The notes below the pieces were generated by a model. That model was not told the origin of the DNA. It saw nothing but the letters and a program-made list of their open reading frames with translations, and did not search any database. The position numbers and the translations under genes were made by a program. A stretch of 64,000 nt of DNA from Liolophura sinensis. Lineage: Eukaryota; Mollusca; Polyplacophora; Chitonida; Chitonidae. This document shows positions 22,639-33,094 of the stretch, in pieces; positions within the stretch are counted from its first letter, which is position 1, and each line of letters starts with the position of its first letter. Where the stretch lies: positions 57,639,249 to 57,703,248 of the forward strand of contig NC_088295.1 in the NCBI RefSeq assembly GCF_032854445.1, read 5' to 3'.

Positions 22639-25116
22639 TGAGCGAATATTCCCACACAAAATCGATAACGCGATAGCAGGCGGCAGACTCAATGGTCGGT
22701 TCGCGTACCACCAGATCGATCCTTCTGTCCACACTCCCAGTGGCTTTTGCAAACGGAATCCAGCGGAGCTTCAAAAACAGAGGTCTCCAACCGAGACTCT
22801 CTGATTGTGTGCAATCTGGATAATTGCGATAGCTTGGATCGCAGCGATTGTGCAACAGAAGTTTTGGTAATGGAGCGTTAATCAGCGCTCCTGCTTGACA
22901 TCATCGTTGTAATTATCGACAAATGTCATCTGTCTTGTTTCATGGTGTAGCAAAACCTGACCCTTGTTTTGTATGTGCATTTATCACACCTACGTAAATG
23001 GCAATCTTGATTTGGTGGTCACACAAACGTTGTTCGTACGGTACTCGCACCTGGGGTTTTGCTGAAAATGATCAGTAGTTACTTCATAGCAAAACTTGTT
23101 ATGGCAGGAGGATTATCAAGAGTTGATTTTGGAAAATTACGCGAAATTGTGCTGTTCTATGTCAAAGAAAAAAATGCTCAAGGAATATATAGTTAATTGT
23201 AAAGACCTATAACTAAACTTCATCATTTTCATTGGGAAAATTCAAAAGTTCTTCCAAAAATTAAATCGTTTATGTCTTTTTACAATAACAGTTACGAAAA
23301 AAGCATAGAACATATATGGTTCCAATTCCGCCAGTCTTTGACAGGCGTGGGTCCAAGACTTTTGAAACCCATTGTCAGCTTCTCTGGCAAAACAACCCAT
23401 GTGGGCTAACAAGTTATTGTTCCACTGCGACTATATGACTTTCAGAACAGTTCAAAGCAAGCGGCTGCAGGGAAACAATATGTCCCACTTCAGATCATGA
23501 CACAATGTACCCGACGCATTAAAAACAATTTAGTCTCCAGTATTTTGTCCAAATGAACGTTTATGTCGTTGAGCTAATTTTGGGCATATGTCAGTACATT
23601 GCAACGCTCCTGTCATTTGATAACATTATCTGCTCGCTTCACCACTAATCAATAAAGCGGCTAGTCGGGAAAAATGTGGTAAAACTGAAAATAGGAATCG
23701 TTTATTTCAAATTCAGAATTCTTTTGCTTTGACTAATATAGAATTTTCTGTGTTGACCTACACACAATTTTTCTCCAGCGTGTTAGTCATTGTTTGAAAA
23801 GGCTTAATTTTCATATGGATTGGGAGGCTTGAATATCGAGCGCTATTTTACAAGGCGTGTAGTATTCATATTTCATTTAATGGAACCGCTTTTTTACGGT
23901 ACAGTTGACAAATCAGAGTCCAAGTCTGAACTCGCCTGTTCATTTTGAACTATTCCGACATTGTTTAAGTTCTCATTAAGGTTAACGTGATTTGGTATGC
24001 TTCAAGTACTTCGATATGGTTTAAATGATTCGAATCTTGGAGTAAAAACATCAATCAAGCAGTTAAAAGTGACGTCAACATGACGTCTCCAGTGGAGAAA
24101 AATAGTAGTAAGAATCAAACTGTAGAATAGCGAAAACCAGTTAAATTTGGGGGAGCACGCGACTTCTCTCCATATGTCATTGGACGGAAATGACATTTCC
24201 GCTTTAAATGGTTTGAGACACCTGCCTCTAAGCGTATTTCGTTAATTCTCTTTGAGTCGATCTTTGATGAAGCGCATTAAACAGTCAATGATATTAATGA
24301 CTGCCCAGTTATGTTCACTGCATGTGTATTAGATAATTAAAGACCGAAATAGTTTCTTCGTGGGTTACCTCATTTAAACAATGCACATGCAAGTTTTTTT
24401 AGATCGACTCAATTTTCAACCCAAAATAAGTGGAAATCTGATCCAATAAAATGTGTTTTAGCTACTTGGAGTCTCAAAATACGACCCCACTCCCACCCCA
24501 CACCCGACCTTCAAATATTTTTAACCAAAGTCAACATTTCTATACTATCTTGAACATATTTTCCAGTATGTGTTAAAATGATATCATATGGGGAATAAGA
24601 AAAGAATCACGTTGGTCAATTTTCTCATGACAAATCTGTTTTTTAGTTTACAGTAGGACAAGTATATAATACACTGTCATTTCCAACCATATGACACAAT
24701 GAGAAAGTTACAACAGGTATTTAATCGCAACAAGTTATCGTTCGGCAACTGAAGCCACCAGCATGTGCCATCTTTGCGTTTCTGTTGAGGTGTGCATACA
24801 TAGTCTTGCTTTTCTGCTCATATGTTTGCTTGGAAATTAAACATTTGAAGGTTGCTGTGGACGAAAATAATGCGGCAAGAGCCGTCCACTTTCTATCGGC
24901 TTTTTTGTCTTTCGTATTTTTTTTTTTTTTGCCTTCTGTCCTCCATTGAACGGATGAATCTCTTAGAAACACTTCCATCCTTCCCACTGTTGTATATTTG
25001 GCTATTGCCGCTTTTTTGTCACATCGTAACCAAAAACTATGGGAAAATTTTCCTAATGTAATGCCTCTTGAATTTCTCATAAACACTAAGGATTAAGGAA
25101 ACTATTCATGTGTATG
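22639..25116. other. No recognisable feature
   Basis: The first 220 bases are moderately CG-rich and may belong to the upstream promoter. The rest is AT-rich with a T homopolymer near 24920. A 121-codon minus-strand frame at 24721-25086 crosses this homopolymer (read as a Lys run) and has no recognisable domain, so I do not call it a gene. Confidence 0.4.
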
Positions 25117-25377
25117 CATGCTTGGGTTTTTACGTTGCACTTAACCCTTTTCATGCAACAAAATGCTGCAGCCACTGAAGTATTATACCGAAGAAATCAG
25201 AGACATTATACTGATTGCATGACCAACCCGTTCCTTGTTCTAACCTCTTATTGCTGATCACCAAGCGAGGCAGCAACAAGAATCATTTTTAAAATGTTTG
25301 GTGTGGCCCGACCTGGGTTTCATCCTAGCTCTCCCGTTCTCGAGGAAAACGCTCTAATCATTAGGCCACAGAAGTGG
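25117..25377 (-). mobile_element. Old SINE, family B, with tRNA-like head
   Basis: On the minus strand a tRNA-like head is visible: TGGCCTAATGATTAGAGCG fits box A, and GGATGAAACCCAGG lies at the box B position. The plus-strand left end (TGCTTGGGTTTTTACGTTGC) is the family B tail. Heavily diverged but full length. Confidence 0.7.
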
Positions 25378-26141
25378 AGAGGAAACTTTTCCTTTTAAGG
25401 AAACTTTTTTGCCGAAAGGTAAATATAAGCAATACAATCGACCATCGTCGCACGCTCGAATTAAAAGCGAACAGTCACGCGACAACATCACATGGCACGC
25501 TATTTTCAGCCGATGGCGTACAGGTCCCTATCGAAAGCTAGCGATATTGAACATGGTCGTCTCCCTCTTGGAGAATTTTTTCTTCTGTAGGAATGTGGCG
25601 TCTGTTTCCTGACGTTAATGATACGTCTCACAATGAGGATCCCCCAGGCGCTTCAAAGGTACTACTACTTCTCTACTAATAAATATTGAACATTTTGATA
25701 TACCTTCTGTAAACAAAATATAGTGCAAGCCGTGGGATCGGATAAAGACATTTATCAAGAGCTAATGTACTTGTTTATATTCATGTATAGAGTTCACGTA
25801 ATTACTTATATACTGTTTGTGCATAGAAACAGTCGGCAAAATGCGTTAAAGACCCATTCGTGGATAGCAATGTCGCCTGTGGCCATTTACGTGATGTACA
25901 TATGCATCTCACCTATCTGCAAAACATTTATTTCATATATACCTCTTCTGTTTCAACATTTTTTCAAACAAATCACGGCTTTACATTAGGTTACTTTCTT
26001 TCCCCATTTTGTCTCGAATACAACGCGTTCATCGTCATGTAAGGTCAATATGTGACTCATAGTTTTGTGGGTAATTCCCCTCAGGCTGCCGCGTGGTGAG
26101 TGTATCATTTTGCCTGGTTAAAGAATATTCCCTTCATGATG
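25378..26141. other. No recognisable feature
   Basis: AT-rich DNA between two old SINEs. The overlapping short frames are not convincing. Confidence 0.45.
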
Positions 26142-26490
26142 AGTATGGCGTGATTTACGCCTTACTTAACAATTGTCAGCCATATGACCACGAGAAGTCA
26201 TTATGTGTGTGTACATATACTGCATCTGTTTGTGGCAGTGCGGGTCCATGCCACCAAAGTGCTGCCGCCGCTGATGTATCATGCCAAAGACACCAGACAT
26301 GAAACTCCACAAGGTGACATTATACTGACACAGGGCCAACCAGTCATGTCTCCTAGCTCTAACCTCCACTTGCTGTGCACCAAACGATGCGGTAACAAAT
26401 ATCATTTTTAGATGGTTTTCTATAATCTCACTCGTGTTTGATCTCCCGACTTCGACGCCAACGCCCTAACAATTAGGCTACTGAAGCGGT
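26142..26490 (-). mobile_element. Old SINE, family B, near full length
   Basis: On the plus strand it begins with a worn tail (GCGTGATTTACGCCTTACTT, then CAGCCATATGACCACGAG) and ends with a tRNA-like head read in reverse (AACGCCCTAACAATTAGGCT). The middle carries family B landmarks such as CATTATACTGACACAGGGCC and CTGTGCACCAAACGATGCGG. Short open frames inside are shadows of the element. Confidence 0.7.
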
Positions 26491-28601
26491 CCCTGGATAC
26501 TGTATTCGTGACGAGAACGGCACTTTGTTTGCTACAGGGATATTTTCCACAACCAATCTAGAAACCAAAATCTGTAGTAAAGCGTGTCTGTAGGAAGGTG
26601 CAAACTATCCCAGAATAAATTACATTTAAATGATCTATGTATAGATTCACCCTGAAATCTCTGTATTAAAGGGCGTCCCATTTTCAGAGTAGGATTACTT
26701 CTTGGAACAACGGTAATTTTTGACGTTTTGAGAATATGAATTTATAACAAAATCTGGTACAGGGACAAGATTTTGGATTCGATTTGATCACACTTGTTTC
26801 TCAAAGCTACACGGGATGCAGACACCCATCATGTCCATCCACGCTCCACCGATTCTCTCACAATTTAGAGACGGGGCGATGAAGAATGGCTTTAAGTGGT
26901 TGTCTCTGCACTCTGTTATTCTTTCTCTTTTAAGCATCTCTGGCTCCCTCACACACAGACAGGATTAACGGCGTAGGCCGGACTTGTTCTCATGGATGGT
27001 CTTTTATGGTTCCCCACGGAGACATTAAAACATCAAGTCAAAGGGCGGGTGTGCAGCAGACAGATCTGACCTTCTCCCCTATTTATCATCAGGATTTTAT
27101 GTTAGAAAACATGACGGGTAGAGTGTAGTTGGATTACAGAATGACCAAAGCGTTGACCGAGTGTTTAGCATGCAACACGAGGCTTGGGGAGATGTGGGTT
27201 TGGCTGGAACAGGTCTACTATAACAAACAGTTTGTTCTTTTGGCCTAACCGATCGACCCGGTATGAAATGTGATAAGGACAGGTCTAATATTCATCACAA
27301 ATTCATGCACAGCTGTGTACTAATTGGAGGCTTTTGTCCGCAACAAATCGGACAAGGAAACTTGATTGAAGACCCAGGTGTACAGCATGTGGAGAAAAAT
27401 AGTATCACGCTGAGCTAGATGCTAGGCTCTTCTCTCTGCGCAGATGCAAGCAAAGCTCGACGCCTACGTTTGAAGAGGTAATAATATGCTATACCTGTGA
27501 CGGTATCATCAGCACAGGTAACGGTTAACTGCAACTGACTCTCATGCACTTAGACCGAATGCATGATTATCGTTTAACGCCATGCCGGTGAGAATTCAGT
27601 AATATAGTGGGTTTAACATTTCCCTATTAACTGCATGGAAGAAGTCGTGAAAATAGTGATCATTACCAAGCGCCATCTGGGACATGTGTCGCCTTACAAG
27701 AGCCTGCACCTACTCAACTGTGTCCTGCCAACGCGTTAGATTCTCCAAACACTAAATGGAAGATGTAACGTGTGGACAGTTAAGACTGAAGAACAGAGAG
27801 GTTGTTTTGAAAACATAGCAAAAAAAATGAAGCTAAGTGATAAAAAAGAATGTTTACTCTTCTTTGTTAACATTCTTCATCCAGCTGACATTTTACACTA
27901 CGTAGGCCGACACTCGATCTTTTCCAACTTAATAATAAATCGTGCAGAAACCGTCATGGCGTCAGGCTGTCCACAACGAAGCACACACAAAGCCCACAAC
28001 ACTTGATCTACGAGACTGTAACGGTGGTCGGATAAGGATTTGGGGTTAACGGAAGTCGTCTACAGGATTATACCCCCTTAATCAATAAACGGAACACTTA
28101 TTGTCTTCCTTCGGGGATGGTATTTGTCTTGTATCTGAGCCAAACTGCTGGACAGTGGGATAATGTTAAGACTGTGCGTGGTTAGATCTGGACTTCACAC
28201 GCGACAGTCCTAGGCCAGTCACCTGCTAAATTGACATAGTTACACGGATGTCCAAGAAAAACCGAAACACAAATCTAACCAACCTTGGCCAGTACAGGCT
28301 GTCCTGCTAGAAAAATAATAAAAAGAAGATATGATTGATGTTCTAAGACTGCAATCTACCCCACGAGTCTGTTTTATTGCAGGTTGGAAAATCGCATGCA
28401 AATTTTCAGCAGCTCAATTTTTCTTGATTGAGGTTTATCCCCTATTCTTGAATATTTAATTGTATGCATGCCATGCACAATACTAGCGGCCGCACTTGGT
28501 CAGGTACTTTGTTAGGTACCTGACTTAAGTCCTCACTGGCTTACCTGTAAGTCACAGCACCCGGTGTCTCCGTACATTGATTATATTCTCACACTGTACG
28601 T
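26491..28601. other. No recognisable gene
   Basis: AT-rich with short frames. On the minus strand TTACAG|GTAAGCC (exon end 28545) follows ATG 28577 and 11 codons (MYGDTGCCDLQ). The donor is good but there is too little else to call an exon. Confidence 0.4.
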
Positions 28602-28757
28602 ATTGATTTGATTTATTTATTTGATAGGTATTTTACGCCGTACTCAAGAATGTTTCACTAATACGACGGCGGCTAGTTTATGGTGGGACGAAACCGGGCA
28701 GAGCCTGTGGGAAACCCACGACCATCCGCAGGTTTTTGGCCAGACCTTCCATCTAAC
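28602..28757 (-). mobile_element. SINE family A, 5' truncated
   Basis: Tail and body are present from TTGATTTGATTTATTTATTT through TTTTACGCCGTACTCAAGAA, the CCGGGCAGAGCC block and GACCATCCGCAGG to GCCAGACCTTCC. It stops close to the ACGGCC motif where other copies also break. Confidence 0.9.
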
Positions 28758-28902
28758 GGCTTGTACGTTTTGAATATGTGCGAAAACTATCATTTGTAAG
28801 TCTGTAAATTGTGAATGTAATCATGCCCTTTGAAAGGAACTATACTTATGGCTGTTTAAGTATACCGGTATTCAGAGGAACTATGCAAGAATTGCCAAAG
28901 TC

Positions 28903-29033
28903 ATTTATTTATTTATTTATTTGATTGGTGCTTTACGCCGTACTCAAGAATATTTCACTTATACGACGGCGGCCAGCATAATGGTAGAGCCCGGGGGAAA
29001 CCCATGACCATCCGCAGGTTGCTGACAGACCTC
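28903..29033 (-). mobile_element. SINE family A, 5' truncated
   Basis: Begins with a TTTATTTATTTATTTGATTG tail and continues with TTTACGCCGTACTCAAGAAT and CGACGGCGGCCAGCATAATG. A short deletion removes part of the middle block before CCATCCGCAGGTTGCTGACA. It lies 145 bases from the previous copy in the same orientation. Confidence 0.9.
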
Positions 29034-29592
29034 CAAAGACTTTTGAATCGATGATATATCTGTATTAGGTTTACAGTGAAGAAGCGGGCTAAATACTGAA
29101 ATAGGAAATGCTCCATTGGCCAGTCTTCAAGAATGACACATGAACTGGTGGACACGTAAGAAAATGCCAGGTATCATTGTTTTGGAGACTGCCTCGCTCA
29201 AGTAGCCTATACATGGCTACAAAGATAAAAAAAAATAATGTGTACTATTTTTGCAGCGCGCGATGAAGGCAAGATGTGTGACGCTCATGTACACAATCTG
29301 GTACTCTTTAAAGTGTAGGTACACAGCCTGGGGCAATTAAATGTACACATTAATTGGCCTATACAAATTTGTTACAATTAATGTACCTGTGGTATACGTC
29401 TTGTGCGTGTCTGGAACTTTTTGATTTTAGAGAGAACGTCGAAATAAAACAGAAATTGCAGCGACTGTGGGCTACACTGCTAGTATGTAGCGATGTAATA
29501 TGTTTATCCTGACTAACTTGAAGTTATTTATTTACTTACTCATGTTTATCCAGTCACCCACTGGTTCTTGTATGCTCATTTACATAAAAATA
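29034..29592. other. No recognisable feature
   Basis: AT-rich spacer between SINE copies. Confidence 0.45.
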
Positions 29593-29925
29593 GGGACCGC
29601 TTCGGTGGACTCATGTATAGAGCGTCCGGGTTCAAACCCCGGTCAGTTCAAACCAAAGACTTTAAAAATGGTATTTGCTCCCGCCTGGCTAGTTGCTGAG
29701 CACTGAGAGGTTAGATCCAGTAAAAAGGACTCGTTGGTCCGGTGTCAATGAAATGTGACTGGCTGGGGTGTCATGTTTGGTGTCTGGCATGATACTTCGG
29801 TGGCGGCAACACTGTGCTGGCATGGACTCGCAATGCCACAAAAAGACACAATATATATGTACACACACCTAATAATTCCTCGTCGTCATATGACTGAAAA
29901 AATTGTACGATGTTAAGCCCCAAGC
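29593..29925 (+). mobile_element. Full-length SINE, different head and core with family B-like tail
   Basis: The head resembles a tRNA: GGGACCGCTTCGGTGGACTC, then TATAGAGCGTCC and a very good box B, GGGTTCAAACCCC. A core follows (CTGGGGTGTCATGTTTGGTG and GGCATGATACTTC). The 3' end, CGTCGTCATATGACTGAAAA followed by GATGTTAAGCCCCAAGC, is shared with family B. The open frame through the head is a shadow. Confidence 0.75.
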
Positions 29926-31329
29926 TTATATACACTTAAAATTATATAACATTTTAGGTAAAATATGTAATATATCAAATACCCAAACTATGTAAAATAT
30001 TTCATATTTTCATTATTACATGTATTTGTTTTCAAATTTAATGGGATTCGCAGTTAACAATGTCTTTCCAAGTCACGTCCTAGGGCAAAATATGTATAAA
30101 TATATATTTATATTATAGCAAAAGTAACTGGAAACCGTTCACATTCCATTTCTTTGACAAACATAATCCACTAACCTCTGCTTTTTATCTAGTAAGTAAG
30201 GCTACATGTGACACACTGATTGTAAATGGATCAGAGGCAAGCAAACAAATGAGGGACAAAATTCTCCAGGCTAGGCGAAACCCAGCGATGCTCCATGCAT
30301 AACTGACAAATCTGCGCGGAAGCCATGATCCCAAAAGAGCTTAAGAGATGTCACGTGATGTATTATCATGAGGCCATTGGACAACCATTGTCATCCACCG
30401 ACAAATACCGACCTCAGCTCATGTTTCTCTATTCTCCAAGGTTGCATGCATGCAGACCGAACGTTGTAAATGAGAGACATACCTTATGGGTGAACGGGGA
30501 CGAAACTTATTAATGACAACGACAATTGCCCCTCCAATCCCCTCTGCAATCCCCACTACTTTCACAGACTGTTTACTTCCGCTTCAGCAATATCTCATCA
30601 GTTTGTGTTTGCGTGAACATTTGGAATTGATCTATATACTAAAATACGTTTGTATTTGCCTTGAGCATCATTGGTTTCCATTTGGAAAGACATAAGGGAT
30701 CAAAAGTCAGGATTATCCAGCTATATATGTTTACCACATATTTTCCCCTGATACCATAATTTAAAAGTTCGAGTTTACACACTGTCTCGGCTCCAAGAAC
30801 TATGTTTAAGAAACATGGCTCGCTATTCCTTGCCAAAAACACCACCTTTAGCGCTAAAAGTGTTCTTTAACTTGTTTAATACAAACATTAAAAGGGAAGG
30901 AATACTGAAAAATTCGGTCTTTATAAAACATTCTATTATTTCATTTATGCGACTAGCTATATGTACATGTTGTTTTCCGAATTACGTACTATGATCATTG
31001 ACAGGAGCTGTTGGTGGTGGCAGTAGGATTATTCAATGTCAAGGTCAATGTCAGTATTAATGTTGATCTGATAAACTCTTCCTTCCCAGGCGAATTCAAA
31101 ACCACGTGTAAGGAATATATTTACCACTGTGTAGCAGTCCATCGAAAACAAATATCTGCAAATGGCGTGAGCGTTGTGATCGTTGCATTAAAGTAAAGAA
31201 AAGTTATATGCATATATAAAACAAAATGGCAAAACCATCGCAAGATCCCAAGGCTTTTCCTTTCACGCCATAATGAAGAGTTTTACATGTACATGTATGA
31301 CGACCGCCAGAGTTATTAGTGTCAGCTGG
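29926..31329. other. No recognisable feature
   Basis: Very AT-rich at 29.93-30.12 kb, then ordinary. No convincing gene or repeat. Confidence 0.45.
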
Positions 31330-31412
31330 GGCCGAGGGCGGTGTGAGTTCCAGTCCAGCTCATGCTGGCTTCCTCTCTGGCTATACATTGGAAGGTCTTG
31401 CAGCAAATATTC
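31330..31412 (+). mobile_element. SINE family A head fragment
   Basis: GTGAGTTCCAGTCCAGCTCA is the box B region and CATGCTGGCTTCCTCTCTGG is the start of the family A body. GGAAGGTCTTGCAGCAA follows, and then similarity ends. This is a 3'-truncated remnant, unusual among SINE copies, which are normally 5' truncated. Confidence 0.65.
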
Positions 31413-31922
31413 CATCAATGGCCTCAATTCAATCAATATATAATCAAATATTAGCGAAGGAACTCGGATTGTCCGAAGTAAACCACCGACCTCTGGCAAG
31501 TTTGAGGCGAACCTCCACTTGTCACAAACGTCACTAACTTCATGTAAGACAAATCGAAAGGATCACCGCACGATATTAATGCGGATCGCAGTCAACCTTC
31601 GTCAAGTCGGGCTCAAACCTAGATCCACATTATTTTCCATGATTAAGCTTTACTGTTTGTGCATGAGCTAATTTTCTTCCTAAGCAACGAGGCTCATAAA
31701 GGCTTCAGCAGACAAAAAGGCACCTGACAGCTTGGGAGCTATTCTTTATATTCCTCCATTAGATTCCTCGTTTCCAGATGCCACAGCAGGATACACAAAG
31801 CTATGGAACTATGTCAACACGGCATTATTGAACCATAAAAGGCACTGACTTTTTTCATGACTATTGTTCTCCGGCTAATACCGAAAGACGAACGACAGGA
31901 AAATGTTTGTCTAGCTTTCATA
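31413..31922. other. No recognisable feature
   Basis: Ordinary AT-rich DNA without repeats I recognise. Confidence 0.45.
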
Positions 31923-32363
31923 TCATATATGCACAGCACACTGCTGTCTATCTGTCAGTGTTGATGGAGACTGCCCTGCAAAGGAAGCTGAGAGACGTGC
32001 CAAAAGGCTCTTTGGCACCCCATTTGTCTGTCCACCACTGAAATGCAAATGAGACCACTTCGGATTGGCAGTATTGCCCAGTGGAACGCAGGTATGAGTA
32101 AAGGCGTCTCCCGATCTGGGATCAATGCCCACGTTGGGATCCTTGGCTCGGAACGACTACTTGACATAAGATTGATATCCAGACGTCAGTCCAAAAAGTA
32201 GGATAGCCAGCAAGCGCTGATACATCGTAGGTGCTTTCAGAGGGCCCTTTATGCACTGTCTGGAGCCCTCTTCTGACAGGACCTCGTATCGTCCACGCGA
32301 AATACGCGGTCTGAGTGCCCCTTTAGGACGCAGACCGAGCACAATTACTGCACAAGATTGCAA
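31923..32363. other. GC-richer tract open on both strands, possible exons
   Basis: Plus strand: a pyrimidine-rich acceptor, CTGCTGTCTATCTGTCAG, precedes an open frame VDGDCPAKEAERRAKRLFGT with Cys further on, ending in a TGA near 32050. A good donor, GCAG|GTATGAGT, lies near 32090, but no single frame spans acceptor to donor. Minus strand: two overlapping frames of about 70 codons, plus the signal-peptide-like frame listed at 32157-32225. The tract stands out from AT-rich flanks, so it may be exonic or a decayed gene. Strand and identity cannot be settled. Confidence 0.2.
32157..32225 (-). CDS. Possible signal-peptide exon or tiny open frame
   Basis: ATG 32225 (context CCTACGATG, A at -3) begins MYQRLLAILLFGLTSGYQSY, then VK and a TAG. 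The N-terminus has a basic residue, a hydrophobic core and a small-residue region as in a signal peptide. GTCAA|GTAGTC at the end could be a donor, in which case the stop is intronic. The same minus strand stays open for about 70 more codons in a neighbouring frame. No family is recognised. Confidence 0.15.
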   Translation of the reverse strand: MYQRLLAILLFGLTSGYQSYVK

Positions 32364-33018
32364 CTAGTTTGTCGACAATTTGATGCTTTCGAGGACAGAG
32401 GAGACTATTATGTTGACTGATAACCTCTCCATACGAAGATACCTTATTATAGTAGGTGTCTTGGCACAAGGCATGTGTTTATCTTTACACGTTCTGTGCT
32501 AGAAAACATAACTTTCTACTAGGCCATTTTCGTTGTAGGCCATGTATTTGAGAAGGCCTAGTTCTATATGCACCATCTACCATTAATTCAGCCAACTCAC
32601 GCTTCATGTTAAAATGAAATACATATAGGTGATCAAATCTAAATTTTGATCCCAACTATAGTGAGTATCTCACGAAATGACATTATAAACTGAATCCACG
32701 GGTCAGCAAGCCACAAGTTTATAATTCCCATTTATTTCAACGAGTGAAATTAATACGAATACATTTAGTCATCCTTTACTTTTATTCTGGCTTTTGTAAA
32801 AAAAAAATGTATTCCTGATGATGATTTGTCGCAGTCTTTTATTTGGAACTTTTCCTGGGTATATGTTGATAAAATATCAGCACATAGAGACAAAACAGAC
32901 TCAGAAAAATGTTCTCAAAACTGTATTCAGCAGATACATATAGGATGAATATACAGGATCAGGTCGTCCAAATGTATTTCATTACAGCTTAATAGTTATG
33001 GTTTTTACAGTATTAATT
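32364..33018. other. No recognisable feature
   Basis: AT-rich DNA with no repeat recognised. Confidence 0.45.
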
Positions 33019-33094
33019 CTGGTCGCCGTCGTATAAGTGAAATATTCTTGAGTGCGGCGTAAAACACCAATCAAATAAATAAATAAATAAATAC
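33019..33094 (+). mobile_element. SINE family A, 3' end only
   Basis: CTGGTCGCCGTCGTATAAGT, GAAATATTCTTGAGTGCGGC and GTAAAACACCAATC, followed by six AAAT units. Strongly 5' truncated; close to consensus, so probably young. Confidence 0.95.

Noticed and set aside
24721-25086. 121-codon minus-strand frame
   Set aside because: It reads through a T homopolymer as a Lys run and shows no domain, splice pair or start context.
28498-28525. TCAGGTAC..GTACCTGA inverted repeat
   Set aside because: An eight-base stem is expected by chance in a window of this size.
28545-28577. Eleven-codon minus-strand start exon with a good donor
   Set aside because: Too short to distinguish from chance; no promoter or downstream exon seen.
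29593-29670. Functional tRNA gene
   Set aside because: Only the box A and box B regions are tRNA-like; the acceptor stem does not close and a SINE core and tail follow.
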